Assembly (NCBI RefSeq): GCF_021513235.1
Contig: NZ_CP090976.1
Location: forward strand, 1,984,001-2,048,000
Reading direction: 5' to 3'
DNA from: Kaistella sp. 97-N-M2
Lineage (GTDB): Bacteria > Bacteroidota > Bacteroidia > Flavobacteriales > Weeksellaceae
Length of the DNA stretch: 64,000 bases
The notes under the pieces: model-generated
Seen by the model: only the letters and a program-made list of their open reading frames with translations
What the model was told of the DNA's origin: nothing
The model's database searches: none
Shown: positions 1 to 9,341 of the stretch, one piece after another
Layout of the letters: every line of letters starts with the position of its first letter
Numbering within the stretch: the stretch's first letter is position 1
Program-made: the position numbers and the translations under genes

Positions 1-61
1 GCAGAACAGATTTGCAGTATTTTGCAGGTGCACTAAACAAAAAATTTCCTTTAATATATTG

Positions 62-91
62 AAGAACGCGTCGGGAGATGCGTTCTTTTTT
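62..91 (+). terminator. Intrinsic terminator of an upstream gene outside the window
   Basis: An 8-bp perfect stem (62-69 with 80-87) with a 10-base loop runs into a T tract. It would end a plus-strand transcript entering from the left edge, whose gene is not in this window. Confidence 0.7.
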
Positions 92-117
92 AATTATTAA
101 GCTGGAATTTTACGCAA

Positions 118-143
118 CAAAAAACCCGAAAAAAATTCCGGGT
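118..143 (-). terminator. Intrinsic terminator of mscL
   Basis: Read on the minus strand, the arms ACCCG (143-139) and CGGGT (128-124) flank an AT-rich loop and are followed by TTTTTT. The site lies about 20 bases past the mscL stop codon, as expected for its terminator. Confidence 0.65.
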
Positions 144-162
144 CTATTTTTTTATAAATTGG

Positions 163-534
163 CTATTTAGTTTTCAGCAAATCTCTGATCTCTGTTAACA
201 AAACCTCTTCCTTTGTAGGTCCTGCCGGAGCAACTTCTGCCGGTTTGTTTATGCGGTTGGCCGCTTTGATGACCCAAAATAAAACCAGGGCAATACACAG
301 GAAACTGATGACCGCAGAAAGGAAATTTCCGTAGGCAACACCGTTCCAGGTTAGTTTTGCAATATTTTCTGCACCCGCAGCTTTCAAGGCGGGGTTCAAC
401 AACAAGGGCGTGATCACATCTTCGACGAGTGAAGTTACAATTTTACCGAACGCAGCACCGATGATCACCGCAACGGCGAGATCCATTACATTTCCTTTGA
501 ATGCAAAATCTTTAAATTCCTTTACTAATCCCAT
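163..534 (-). CDS. mscL: Large-conductance mechanosensitive channel MscL
   Basis: MscL is a homopentameric inner-membrane channel that opens under high membrane tension and releases solutes during hypo-osmotic shock. The 123-residue length is usual for the family. The N-terminal stretch MGLVKEFKDFAFKGNVMDLA is the conserved amphipathic helix. It is followed by TM1 (about residues 15-38, with AVAVIIGAAFGKIV) and TM2 (about 70-92). The periplasmic loop between them is short, and the charged C-terminal helix ends in EVLLTEIRDLLKTK. The gene stands alone with its own terminator and diverges from nnr. The start is the only methionine fitting the family N-terminus. Confidence 0.96.
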   Translation of the reverse strand: MGLVKEFKDFAFKGNVMDLAVAVIIGAAFGKIVTSLVEDVITPLLLNPALKAAGAENIAKLTWNGVAYGNFLSAVISFLCIALVLFWVIKAANRINKPAEVAPAGPTKEEVLLTEIRDLLKTK

Positions 535-670
535 AATTTATATTTTTAATGTTAATATTCAAAAATAAGATTTTATTTTAGATATACCGCGCCGAAAGCC
601 TCTAATTCATGAGCGCGGAAGCGAAGCGCATAAAATAAATTTTTGCTAAATTGAACTTAAATAAAAAACA

Positions 671-2167
671 ATGAAAATATTTTCCGCGGCGCAGATCAGT
701 AGGTGTGATGATTTTACGATCACGCACGAACCAGTTACTTCTTTAAATCTCATGGAGCGCGCGGCAAAAGCCAGTGTCGCATGGATTTCCGAGCAATACC
801 GCGACGCAGGGACTTTCTATATTTTTTGTGGCAACGGAAATAATGGCGGCGATGGTTTTGCGATAGCGCGTCTGCTTTATGAAAATGGATTTAACGTCAA
901 TGTTTTTTCGGAGGATCAAAACGCAAAGATGTCCGGGCAGACCGAAGTTAATTTTAAAAAAGTAAAAGCCCTTGCCGAGATTGTTTGTCGGGATTTTAGA
1001 GATATTAAAAACAGTCAGGTCAAAGAAAATTCAGTCATCATCGATGCACTTTTCGGTACGGGGCTCAACCGAAAAGTTGAAGGTGTTTACGCAGAAATTA
1101 TTCAGGTTTTAAATGAAATTGCTATCCCGAAGATTGCCATCGATATTCCTTCCGGCTTGTTTGCCGATAAAATGGCGGCGGAAAATGCGGTTATCTTTAA
1201 AGCCGATGACACCTTAAGTTTTCAGTTCTGGAAGATATCGTTCCTGCATCCCGAAACCGGCAAATACTGTGGTAATGTTCATATTTTAGATATAGGATTG
1301 AGTCGCGATTTTATCAAAAATGAACCTTCGGATGATTTTGTGATTGATGAAACCTTAATCCCTAAAATCTATAGACCTCGAAATGATTTTTCCCACAAGG
1401 GGAACTTCGGGAAAACCACAATCGTGGCCGGTAGTTTCGGAAAAACGGGTGCCGCGGTCTTAGCCACAAAAGCTGCCTTACGAACAGGAAGCGGAATTAC
1501 GGTGACGCGTGCGCCAAGATGTGGCTATGAGATTTTACAAACGACTTGCTCCGAAGCCATGTTTCTCCCGGGTGGTGATGATTTTGTCGCGGAAATTTTC
1601 CTCGAAGATGATTTCGTGGCGGGAATCGGTCCGGGTTTGGGCACCGGGGAGAAAACGAAAAAAGCACTTTTAAGATTTTTGAAAGATTATTCCAGACCAC
1701 TGGTTTTGGATGCTGATGCTTTAAACATGCTGGCGGAAAACACGGAAAACATAAAATTGATTCCGAAAAACTCCATCATCACGCCGCATCCGAAAGAATT
1801 TGAACGGCTTTTCGGTAAAACTGCAGATTCATTTGAACGCCTGGAATTAGGTCGAAAAAAAGCGGCTGAACTCCAGATTTTTATTGTTTTAAAAGATCAT
1901 CACACGCAGGTCATCACGCCCGCGAACGAGGTTTATTATAATCTCACCGGAAATTCCGGTATGGCAAAAGGCGGAAGCGGCGATGTGCTTTTGGGTATCA
2001 TTACATCGCTTCTAGCGCAAAATTATTCTCCCAAAAATGCTGCGATATTCGGCGTTTGGCTCCACGGGAAATCAGGCGATTTTGCCGCCGAAAAATATTC
2101 CAAAGAAGCCATGTTGCCGGGTGATCTGATCGGTGAACTCGGAAATGTTTTCAAAATTTTAGCATAA
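671..2167 (+). CDS. nnr: Bifunctional NAD(P)H-hydrate epimerase / ADP-dependent dehydratase
   Basis: This enzyme repairs NAD(P)H damaged by hydration. The N-terminal YjeF/NnrE domain (about residues 1-210) epimerises R- and S-NADHX, and the C-terminal NnrD domain (about 225-495) dehydrates S-NADHX with ADP. Visible motifs are GNGNNGGDGFAIAR in the epimerase half, and GIGPGLGTG, VLDADALNML, ITPHPKEF and GMAKGGSGDVLLG in the ribokinase-like half. The 498-residue length matches the fused bacterial form. The gene is monocistronic, with a hairpin terminator directly after the stop. Confidence 0.95.
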   Translation: MKIFSAAQISRCDDFTITHEPVTSLNLMERAAKASVAWISEQYRDAGTFYIFCGNGNNGGDGFAIARLLYENGFNVNVFSEDQNAKMSGQTEVNFKKVKALAEIVCRDFRDIKNSQVKENSVIIDALFGTGLNRKVEGVYAEIIQVLNEIAIPKIAIDIPSGLFADKMAAENAVIFKADDTLSFQFWKISFLHPETGKYCGNVHILDIGLSRDFIKNEPSDDFVIDETLIPKIYRPRNDFSHKGNFGKTTIVAGSFGKTGAAVLATKAALRTGSGITVTRAPRCGYEILQTTCSEAMFLPGGDDFVAEIFLEDDFVAGIGPGLGTGEKTKKALLRFLKDYSRPLVLDADALNMLAENTENIKLIPKNSIITPHPKEFERLFGKTADSFERLELGRKKAAELQIFIVLKDHHTQVITPANEVYYNLTGNSGMAKGGSGDVLLGIITSLLAQNYSPKNAAIFGVWLHGKSGDFAAEKYSKEAMLPGDLIGELGNVFKILA

Positions 2168-2172
2168 GAAAA

Positions 2173-2206
2173 TCCTCTCAGATTTCGGAGAGGAATTGAT
2201 TTTCTT
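2173..2206 (+). terminator. Intrinsic terminator after nnr
   Basis: A 7-bp stem (TCCTCTC at 2173-2179 with GAGAGGA at 2188-2194) is followed by a T-rich run. It sits between the convergent genes nnr and lgt. Confidence 0.75.
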
Positions 2207-2220
2207 TTTTTAAAGTGAAA

Positions 2221-3090
2221 TTAGTCCGGTTTTTCGTTTTCTTCTTCCGTGATCATACGGTTTTTCGATGTCCACATAATTACAAACCCGGCAAGCATGA
2301 AAGGAATGGAGAGGACCTGGCCTGTATTTAAGCCGGCGAAGTGAATGAATTCGTCGCCCTGCGGTTCCTTTAAAAATTCGACAAAGAATCTCACGGCCCA
2401 AAGAATAATAAAGAACAAGCCGAAAAGCCAGCCCTGTTGGTATTTCTTTTTTGTGTATCGGTACAGGATCCAAAGCAAAACGAAGAGTAAAAAATAACCC
2501 GCCGCTTCAAATAGCTGGGTTGGATAGCGCGGAACGATCGGTCCGTATTCTGAACTTTGCTGCGGAAACAAAACGGCGAACGGTGAATTTTCCGGCGCGG
2601 CTTTTCCGATGATTTCTGAATTGAAAAAATTCCCGATTCTAACAAACGCACCGCCCAGGGCAACCGGAATCCCGATTCTGTCGTACACCCAAAAAGGATT
2701 TTTGCGGATGATTTTATAAGCGTAATAAAGCGTCGTAAAAATCAACGCGATGGTCGCGCCGTGACTCGCCAGGCCGGAAAAGCCGGTGAACTCGAAAGTT
2801 GGCTTTGTGCGGATCGGTAAAAATACGGACCAGAAATCTTCTTTGAACAATTCGGGCTGATAAAAAATGACGTGGCCTAAGCGCGCACCCAAAATGGTTC
2901 CGACCAAAGTCCAGGTGAAAAGCGGTTCAACATATTTTTCGTTAACGCCATCAATTTTGTAAATTTTTGTCATTAAAAAATAGCCCAGGCCGAAGGCGAA
3001 AATAAACATCAAACTGTAATAATGCAGGGTGATGGGTCCTAAATGTATTCCGGTGGACGGATCCCAGGTCGTGTATAATAATGTCAGCAT
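2221..3090 (-). CDS. lgt: Prolipoprotein diacylglyceryl transferase Lgt
   Basis: Lgt moves a diacylglyceryl group from phosphatidylglycerol to the lipobox cysteine of prelipoproteins in the inner membrane, the first step of lipoprotein maturation. At 289 residues it has about seven membrane segments. The family signature is present around GGAFVRIGNFFNSEIIG, as is the conserved HGA segment (ASHGATIAL). The substrates are plentiful here: SusD, SusE/F-like proteins and GldJ all carry lipoboxes. The gene lies just downstream of yidD on the same strand (39 bp apart), so they may be cotranscribed. Confidence 0.96.
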   Translation of the reverse strand: MLTLLYTTWDPSTGIHLGPITLHYYSLMFIFAFGLGYFLMTKIYKIDGVNEKYVEPLFTWTLVGTILGARLGHVIFYQPELFKEDFWSVFLPIRTKPTFEFTGFSGLASHGATIALIFTTLYYAYKIIRKNPFWVYDRIGIPVALGGAFVRIGNFFNSEIIGKAAPENSPFAVLFPQQSSEYGPIVPRYPTQLFEAAGYFLLFVLLWILYRYTKKKYQQGWLFGLFFIILWAVRFFVEFLKEPQGDEFIHFAGLNTGQVLSIPFMLAGFVIMWTSKNRMITEEENEKPD

Positions 3091-3129
3091 ATAATTGAAT
3101 TCAAAAATTAAAAAATAAAATTTGCGTGT

Positions 3130-3363
3130 TTAATATTTCGGTGGCACCGGATCATAACCTTCGCCGCCCCAGGGGTGGCATCTTGCGATCCTTTTCGCGC
3201 CCAGCCACAAACCTTTTACCGGACCATGAATCTTCAGCGCTTGCACCATATAATGAGAGCAGGTAGGTTCATATCGGCAATTTTTCGGGAGCAGAGGCGA
3301 GATGAACCACTGATAAATTTTTATCAGAACAACCAAAGGAAATGTGATGATTTTGTTGAACAT
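3130..3363 (-). CDS. yidD: Membrane protein insertion efficiency factor YidD
   Basis: YidD is a small membrane-associated protein that assists YidC-dependent membrane protein insertion. The 77 residues match the family length. Diagnostic motifs are an N-terminal amphipathic stretch ([18 protein letters not shown]), then [15 protein letters not shown] and [15 protein letters not shown], with the conserved cysteines. A TATTTTTG box on the minus strand at 3371-3378 lies almost on the start codon, so the leader may be very short. Confidence 0.95.
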   Translation of the reverse strand: MFNKIITFPLVVLIKIYQWFISPLLPKNCRYEPTCSHYMVQALKIHGPVKGLWLGAKRIARCHPWGGEGYDPVPPKY

Positions 3364-3480
3364 GCAGTTGCAAAAATAACTAAATAGTTTAAATTTGTTC
3401 TACCTTTCTCTTTAAACTTACTTTTCCGCCAACTTTACTTTCGCTGCGGAAAACAATTTACCACCCCTAAAATTTAGAAC

Positions 3481-4764
3481 TTGAATAACACCAATAATAT
3501 CCCACTTGCCGAAAAAATGCGACCCCGAAATCTCGATGAGGTTCTCGGCCAGGAACACTTAACGGGCAAAACCGGTACTATCCGGAAGATGCTGGAGAAC
3601 GACACCTTAAATTCTCTCATTCTGTGGGGACCGCCCGGAACGGGAAAAACGACGTTGGCGGAAATTATTTCGGAGAAATCCGGACGGAAATTTTTTAAAC
3701 TTTCTGCCGTTTCGAGTGGGGTGAAAGACGTGCGCGAAGTGATTGAAGATGCCAAAAAGCAAAATCTTTTTTCCGGAAAATCACCCATTTTATTTATCGA
3801 CGAAATTCACCGTTTCAACAAATCGCAGCAGGATTCCTTGCTTCACGCCGTAGAAAAAGGCTGGATCGTGCTGATTGGTGCGACGACGGAAAACCCCAGC
3901 TTCGAGGTCGTTTCGGCTCTTTTATCGCGGAGTCAGGTTTATGTTTTGAAATCATTGAGCTTCAAAAAACTGGAAGAACTGGCTGAAATAACGTTAAAGA
4001 ATTACAATGAAGCGGAACAAACGCAATTTAAGATTAAAGACAAACAGGCGTTCATTCAATATTCCGGTGGCGACGCGAGAAAGCTCATCAATTCTATAGA
4101 AATTGTTTTAAATCAGTTCAAAAATTCCGATAAAAAAGAAATTGAGAATCAAGATGTGCTCGATGTTCTGCAGGAAACGATGGCGCTATACGATAAAAAC
4201 GGGGAGCAGCATTACGATATTATTTCCGCGTTCATCAAATCGATGCGGGGTTCGGATCCGAACGGTGCCGTTTATTGGCTTGCGCGAATGTTGGTTGGTG
4301 GCGAAGACATTAAGTTCATAGCGAGACGCATGCTGATCCTGGCTTCAGAAGATATTGGGCTGGCCAACCCGAACGCGCTGATCATGGCGAACAACTGTTT
4401 CCAGGCAATCAACATCATCGGAAATCCAGAAGCGCGCATTATTTTGAGTGAGACAGCGGTTTATCTGGCGGTTTCGCCGAAAAGCAATTCCACGTATATG
4501 GCGATCAATGAAGCGATGTCTTTTGTGAAAAAAACCGGAAATCTGCCCGTTCCGCTGCACCTGAGAAATGCGCCCACGAAATTAATGAAGGATTTGGATT
4601 ACGGCAAAGATTACGGCTATGCGCATTCGCACGCGGGAAATTTCGTCGATCTGGAATTTTTACCCGACGAAATTAAAGGAACAAGATTTTACGAGCCCGG
4701 AAAAAACACCACCGAAAATAAAATTGCGGAGGAACTGAAGAAAAAGTGGAAAGGGAAATATTAA
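3481..4764 (+). CDS. rarA: Replication-associated recombination protein A (RarA/MgsA AAA+ ATPase)
   Basis: RarA is an AAA+ ATPase related to clamp loaders that acts at stalled replication forks. It shows Walker A GPPGTGKTTLA, Walker B ILFIDEIHRF, sensor 1 IGATTENPSF, and the C-terminal MgsA tetramerisation region. The 427-residue length is normal. I keep the TTG start at 3481 because it gives MNNTNNIPLAEKMRPRNLDE, and the PLAEKMRP stretch is conserved; the first ATG (3514) would cut into it. A terminator follows at 4789. Confidence 0.94.
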   Translation: MNNTNNIPLAEKMRPRNLDEVLGQEHLTGKTGTIRKMLENDTLNSLILWGPPGTGKTTLAEIISEKSGRKFFKLSAVSSGVKDVREVIEDAKKQNLFSGKSPILFIDEIHRFNKSQQDSLLHAVEKGWIVLIGATTENPSFEVVSALLSRSQVYVLKSLSFKKLEELAEITLKNYNEAEQTQFKIKDKQAFIQYSGGDARKLINSIEIVLNQFKNSDKKEIENQDVLDVLQETMALYDKNGEQHYDIISAFIKSMRGSDPNGAVYWLARMLVGGEDIKFIARRMLILASEDIGLANPNALIMANNCFQAINIIGNPEARIILSETAVYLAVSPKSNSTYMAINEAMSFVKKTGNLPVPLHLRNAPTKLMKDLDYGKDYGYAHSHAGNFVDLEFLPDEIKGTRFYEPGKNTTENKIAEELKKKWKGKY

Positions 4765-4788
4765 GACCAACACATTTAAAAATAATTC

Positions 4789-4819
4789 AACATCTGGCTG
4801 ATTGTCAGGTGTTTTTTTT
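4789..4819 (+). terminator. Intrinsic terminator after rarA
   Basis: An 8-bp stem with one G-T pair (4789-4796 with 4806-4813) runs into eight T residues, 24 bases past the rarA stop and upstream of the M1 peptidase. Confidence 0.75.
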
Positions 4820-4842
4820 ACCTTTAATTTAAATTTCACGTG

Positions 4843-6771
4843 ATGAAAAAAATCTCTTTCTTTTTGGTGCTCAGTCTTTTTCCGCTTCTTCTTTTTTCTC
4901 AGGTCAAAATCGAAAACAAAGGTTTGGTGGAGCATGAACTGAAGAACTATGCGAAAATGATCAACTTTAATGTGAATCCCAACACCTTAAATTACAATAT
5001 CAAATACCAAAGAATGGATTTGAATTTGGATCCGGCGGTTTTATATATTTCGGGTTCCGTAACTTCTCATTTTTTGCCCAATCAAAATATGTCCAGTATT
5101 TATTTTGATTTTACCGACCAGATTCCTGTGTCTGAAGTTTTGTATCACGGAACGAATCTGGCTTTTCAGCAGCTCGCGACGAAAGAACTCAAAATCGATT
5201 TTCCCACGACGCTGCCGGCGAATACTTTAGATTCTTTAACGGTGAAATATGCCGGCGTTCCGGATAATTCCGGCAGAACTTCCTTTTACGCCCAAACGCA
5301 CAATGGAAGCCCCGTTTTAGCCACTTTGTCTGAACCTTACGGCGCGCAAAACTGGTTTGCTACGAAACAAAGCATGAACGACAAGATCGATCGTGTAGAT
5401 TTTAAAATTACAGCGCCCGATCAGTACAGCGTCGCTGCGAACGGCAAATTCATGTCGGAATCTTTGGTGGCAGGGAGCAAAAAAGTTACTTTCTGGCGCA
5501 CGCAATATCCGACGGCAGCGTACTTGGTCGCTTTATCCATCGGCGATTTCATCAAAACAAACGATGTGATCGGAAATGCGTCTTTTCCCTTTGTTAATTA
5601 TATTTATCCCGACACGAGCGCGAATCCGGCGGTGCAGGACAATTTAGAATGGACGAAAACGTGCATGACTATTTTTGAAACTTATTTTGGAAGTTATCCC
5701 TTTTCCAGCGAAAAGTACGGCCACATGGAATTTGCCGTGGGTGGCGCGGCGATGGAGCATCAAACCATGTCGTCAATGAATTCCTTTGCAAAATCGACGA
5801 TCGCGCATGAGCTTGCCCATCAATGGTTTGGCGACAAAATTACGTGCGGCGCGTGGAACGATATCTGGCTTAACGAAGGTTTTGCAACGTTTGGCGAACA
5901 GCTTATTTACGAGAAAAACCTAATGACACCGGACGAATTCAGGGCGCATCTGGCTAATCAAATCAACACGATAACGAGTCTTCCGAATGGAAAAATTTAT
6001 GTGAACGACAGCGATCTGCCCAACGTGGCAACTGTTTTTAGTGGTCGTTTAACGTACGTTAAAGGCGGTTTTGCGGTGCGCATGATCAAATGGATTTTGG
6101 GCGAGGAGGCTTTTTACCAAATGCTGAAAGACTATACATCAAATCCTGCATTTGCGTATCAGTACGCGAAAACGGAAGATTTCAAAAATCAAATTATGCT
6201 TTCCACAGGAAAAGATTTTACGGGATTTTTCAACGACTGGATTTACGGCGAAGGATACCCGACTTATACTATAAAATGGAATCAGTTGGTCGGAAGTCAA
6301 AATGTCGAATTTTTAGTATCGCAAACGCAAAGCGATCCGTCCGTTAATTTTTTTGAATTGCCTTTGCAGATCAGTGTTACGGGAACAAACGGTGAAATGG
6401 CCGAGTTGGTTTTAAACAATACGGCCAACAACCAAAGTTTTTCGAAATCCATCAATTTTCAGGTGGCGAGTGTGGCGTTTAATAAAGATTATGAAATCAT
6501 TGAAAAAAATTCCACGGTAATTTTCGATCCGGCTTTAGCTACAAATAGCGCCGTTAAGGAGGAACTTATTTTATATCCGAATCCCGTGAAAGAGGAATTG
6601 AATTTTAAAGGAATTTCCAAAACGACGAATTACGAAATCTTTTCTCTGGACGGAAAACTCATCAAAAAAGGAAAATATACGCCTTCTCAACCGATCAACG
6701 TTGCTGCGCTTTCACCCGGAATTTATATCATTAAAATAGCCGGCAGAAACATGAAGTTTACGAAAAACTAG
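4843..6771 (+). CDS. Secreted M1-family zinc aminopeptidase with T9SS sorting domain
   Basis: This is a gluzincin peptidase likely to remove N-terminal residues from peptides outside the cell. A signal peptide (to about residue 20, ending FSQ) is followed by an M1 N-terminal beta domain. The exopeptidase-type motif appears as GGAAMEHQT, and the zinc site is HELAH from residue 322 with the third ligand glutamate 345 in WLNEGFATF. The last 70 residues form a type A T9SS sorting domain, starting LYPNPVKEEL and ending GIYIIKIAGRNMKFTKN, so the protein should use the PorU/PorV machinery encoded at the right end of the window. A GTG at 4840 directly precedes the ATG at 4843; the ATG is preferred. 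Confidence 0.93.
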   Translation: MKKISFFLVLSLFPLLLFSQVKIENKGLVEHELKNYAKMINFNVNPNTLNYNIKYQRMDLNLDPAVLYISGSVTSHFLPNQNMSSIYFDFTDQIPVSEVLYHGTNLAFQQLATKELKIDFPTTLPANTLDSLTVKYAGVPDNSGRTSFYAQTHNGSPVLATLSEPYGAQNWFATKQSMNDKIDRVDFKITAPDQYSVAANGKFMSESLVAGSKKVTFWRTQYPTAAYLVALSIGDFIKTNDVIGNASFPFVNYIYPDTSANPAVQDNLEWTKTCMTIFETYFGSYPFSSEKYGHMEFAVGGAAMEHQTMSSMNSFAKSTIAHELAHQWFGDKITCGAWNDIWLNEGFATFGEQLIYEKNLMTPDEFRAHLANQINTITSLPNGKIYVNDSDLPNVATVFSGRLTYVKGGFAVRMIKWILGEEAFYQMLKDYTSNPAFAYQYAKTEDFKNQIMLSTGKDFTGFFNDWIYGEGYPTYTIKWNQLVGSQNVEFLVSQTQSDPSVNFFELPLQISVTGTNGEMAELVLNNTANNQSFSKSINFQVASVAFNKDYEIIEKNSTVIFDPALATNSAVKEELILYPNPVKEELNFKGISKTTNYEIFSLDGKLIKKGKYTPSQPINVAALSPGIYIIKIAGRNMKFTKN

Positions 6772-6805
6772 AAAAATTTAAAGGTGTAGAATTAATGCGC
6801 GGAAC

Positions 6806-7348
6806 TTATTTTAAAACGACGTGTTTTAGTGTTTTCTGCGCGTCCGGATTCAGTTTGATGTCATCCGTTCTTTTCGTAATGCCTTTTCGTTGATCTTCCG
6901 TAACGGTCCAGATATTCAGAAATTTCTGACCGTTATTTTCGATGATTTCGGTTTCGATGATGGCATCGTCCACTATTTTCACCGTGGTATCTTTCACCAA
7001 AATTCCGTTTACGTAAACAGAATTGATGTCGTTTAAATTATTTTTGATGTTGAGATGCTCCAGCGAAACCGCCACCACCTCGTTTTTCTCTTTTAAAGTG
7101 ATTTCGATAATACCTTCCATGGCAAAATTGGAAAAAGCACTCAATTTATCGGGCAGGCTGTCGGATTTATAAACACTGATCGCCGCTATTTCTTTAGAAC
7201 TTATTAGTTTCATTTGCGTTTCGTTGGAGATCAACCCATCAATAATGTACAAAGGATAGCGGTCGCTTTTTTCTTTCAGGGAAGTCTGCTGCCCAAAACA
7301 GAACGCGGCAAATAAAGTAAAAAGTAAGATAAAGTTTTTCATGCACAT
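6806..7348 (-). CDS. Secreted protein resembling an isolated TonB-receptor plug domain
   Basis: I do not recognise a named family. There is a signal peptide, best started at the second ATG (7342, MKNFILLFTLFAAFCFGQQ). Residues about 30-90 look like a TonB-dependent receptor plug: PLYIIDGLI, then IAAISVYKS and EGIIEITLKEK, mirroring the usual PLYVIDG, VLKDA and GVIIITTK pattern. No beta-barrel follows; the remaining 90 residues are a charged unknown domain. The protein is probably periplasmic. It lies 39 bp downstream of the GH43 gene and may be cotranscribed with it. Function unknown. Confidence 0.7.
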   Translation of the reverse strand: MCMKNFILLFTLFAAFCFGQQTSLKEKSDRYPLYIIDGLISNETQMKLISSKEIAAISVYKSDSLPDKLSAFSNFAMEGIIEITLKEKNEVVAVSLEHLNIKNNLNDINSVYVNGILVKDTTVKIVDDAIIETEIIENNGQKFLNIWTVTEDQRKGITKRTDDIKLNPDAQKTLKHVVLK

Positions 7349-7387
7349 CGGATATTAGGAGTTTAGAACGGTTTTTCGCGCTTTTAA

Positions 7388-9148
7388 TTATTCTGATTTA
7401 AAAATTTCCGAGCGTTCGGAGATGCCGTTGTTGTTAAAGGCTTCGATCTGAAAATAATATGCATCGGTTCGGTCGGCGCCCGTAAAAAAGTATTCGTTTT
7501 TGCCGTAAACCATGATGCTGCCATAGAGTTTGTCCGGCGTTTTCCCGAAATAGATAACGTAACCATCGGCTTTTTCGTTCTGCTGCCATTTCATCCAGAT
7601 GCTTCTTCTTTCGCCAAACTTTTTCGGATCTGCGCGCAGCGGTACAAAGTTTTGCACTTTTCCCGGTTTCTCGCCGGAGCCTTTGCCAAAAACACGAAAA
7701 CCGCTCAAGGCAAATTTACCCGTGGGCATTTTCAGATTTTCCATTTTGAGATATCGTGTTTTTGCCGGCTTCTCCAGTTCAATATAATCGTGCGGCACAT
7801 CTTTCGTGTTTCTGCTTTTGTCGACAAGAACTTTCCAGTTTTTTCCGTCGTTGGAGCTGTAAATTTTATACTGATGCATTTTGCCCAAAGTTTTACCCAT
7901 AAATTCCACATCCTGATCCGCGTAATTAATTTGAATGGCATGGATTGTTGACATTTCGCCGAGATCGGTTTGAAACCACTCACCGGAATTTCCGGATTTG
8001 GCGGACCAATAGGTTTTGATGTCTTCATCGACGGCAAAATTCGGGTGATAGCCACCTAAAGTAGAAGATGCCGTCACGGGTTTTTCATAATTTAAAAGCA
8101 TCCATCCTGTAAAAAGTCCTTTTGTGAAATCTTTGTCCTTCGCAAATTTTGGAAGCAGGGTAGGATAGTCGCCGTAAGACGTGTTGCTGTACATAACATC
8201 ATCTTTGTCGAAACCGGCGGGCCAAATGCCAAGACGTCTTTCAAAATTATTTTTTACGGAGATAAAAATTGTGGAAACGTGCCACCAGGTCCCGAAATTA
8301 TCCTGAAAAGTCGAACCGTGGCCCGCGCCACGCGCAAAACCGCCGGGCTTGTAGGAAAAAGGATTGTGTTGCTGATATTCGTACCCTTCCAAAGGATTTT
8401 TGGAAACATAAACGCCATCTGCATAACCGCTGAATTCCGTGGCCGGCGCGCCATACTGCATATAATATTTGCCATTGTGTTTGGTAACCCAGGCGCCTTC
8501 TACAAATGGTTGTAGGAAAACATTGTCATTATACTCACCGAATCTTTCCCAGCCGTGATCTTCGGGTTTTAATTTGATAATCGGTTTTACATAACCTTCG
8601 GACTGCATTGTTTTGGTGTTGATTTCGGTGCCCAACAGAGGCCATTCGTTGCTGGAACCCCAATAGAGATAAAGTTTATTTTTGTCTTCATCGTAATGAA
8701 ACGCCGGATCCCAGGCGCCGACTTTTAAGGTGTCCACCGCAATCTTCCAGTCATCTTTTGTCGGGTTGGTGGATTTCCAGATGGGAAAATCGGATTCCCA
8801 CGTGGAGCCGTAAACGTACAGGGTGTCTTTAATGGCCCAAACGGCCGGCGCATTTAAATCATGGATGTATTTCTTCTCGCGCAGAAATTTCCGGGAAACG
8901 AACTTCCAGTCCAGCATATCGTCGCTGTACCAATATCCTTCCTGATTGGTAGAAAAGAGGAACAGTTTATTCTGAAAATTAACGATCACGGGATCTGCCG
9001 TGGCACGGTGTTTTCCCTGCGAAGAAAAACTTTCGAAAGGCGTATAACCGTAATCGATATTGATGGGGTTGCAATACGTTTTCTGTTGAGAATAGGAAAT
9101 GGCGAACAGGAAAAGAAAAAATACCGAAAAGGAAAGAGAAGTTTTCAT
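7388..9148 (-). CDS. Secreted glycoside hydrolase family 43 enzyme with discoidin and fibronectin-like domains
   Basis: GH43 enzymes are five-bladed beta-propellers, mostly arabinosidases or xylosidases. A signal peptide (about 1-20) is followed by the catalytic domain (about 25-345). It carries the expected acidic triad candidates: the base in ATADPVIV, the pKa modulator in GAWDPAF and the acid in FVEGAWV. Next comes an F5/8 type C (discoidin-like) carbohydrate-binding domain (about 360-490, WFQTDLGEMSTIHAIQI) and a fibronectin III-like end (about 500-586). Substrate is not readable from sequence. No SusC/D pair adjoins it, so it is not part of an obvious utilisation locus. Confidence 0.9.
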   Translation of the reverse strand: MKTSLSFSVFFLFLFAISYSQQKTYCNPINIDYGYTPFESFSSQGKHRATADPVIVNFQNKLFLFSTNQEGYWYSDDMLDWKFVSRKFLREKKYIHDLNAPAVWAIKDTLYVYGSTWESDFPIWKSTNPTKDDWKIAVDTLKVGAWDPAFHYDEDKNKLYLYWGSSNEWPLLGTEINTKTMQSEGYVKPIIKLKPEDHGWERFGEYNDNVFLQPFVEGAWVTKHNGKYYMQYGAPATEFSGYADGVYVSKNPLEGYEYQQHNPFSYKPGGFARGAGHGSTFQDNFGTWWHVSTIFISVKNNFERRLGIWPAGFDKDDVMYSNTSYGDYPTLLPKFAKDKDFTKGLFTGWMLLNYEKPVTASSTLGGYHPNFAVDEDIKTYWSAKSGNSGEWFQTDLGEMSTIHAIQINYADQDVEFMGKTLGKMHQYKIYSSNDGKNWKVLVDKSRNTKDVPHDYIELEKPAKTRYLKMENLKMPTGKFALSGFRVFGKGSGEKPGKVQNFVPLRADPKKFGERRSIWMKWQQNEKADGYVIYFGKTPDKLYGSIMVYGKNEYFFTGADRTDAYYFQIEAFNNNGISERSEIFKSE

Positions 9149-9288
9149 AAGCGTATTTGTTGAGGTAAAAGTAAAGATAAGAAGTTACTGCGAGATAAAG
9201 CCGGCAGAAAACAAAAAAATGGCGGGACTTCCGTACTTTTCAGTTAATAAAAAAATCAGTTCACGATGAAAGATAAGAGGCAACAATT

Positions 9289-9320
9289 TTTGTAACTCCG
9301 TTTAAATATTGATAACTTTG
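9289..9320 (+). promoter_or_regulatory. Promoter of pepE
   Basis: TTTG at 9289-9292 and TAACTTTG at 9313-9320 are separated by 20 bp, matching the Bacteroidota housekeeping consensus in both boxes. The start codon follows 21 bp later. Confidence 0.75.
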
Positions 9321-9341
9321 AGTCCGAAAACCAATAACCTT

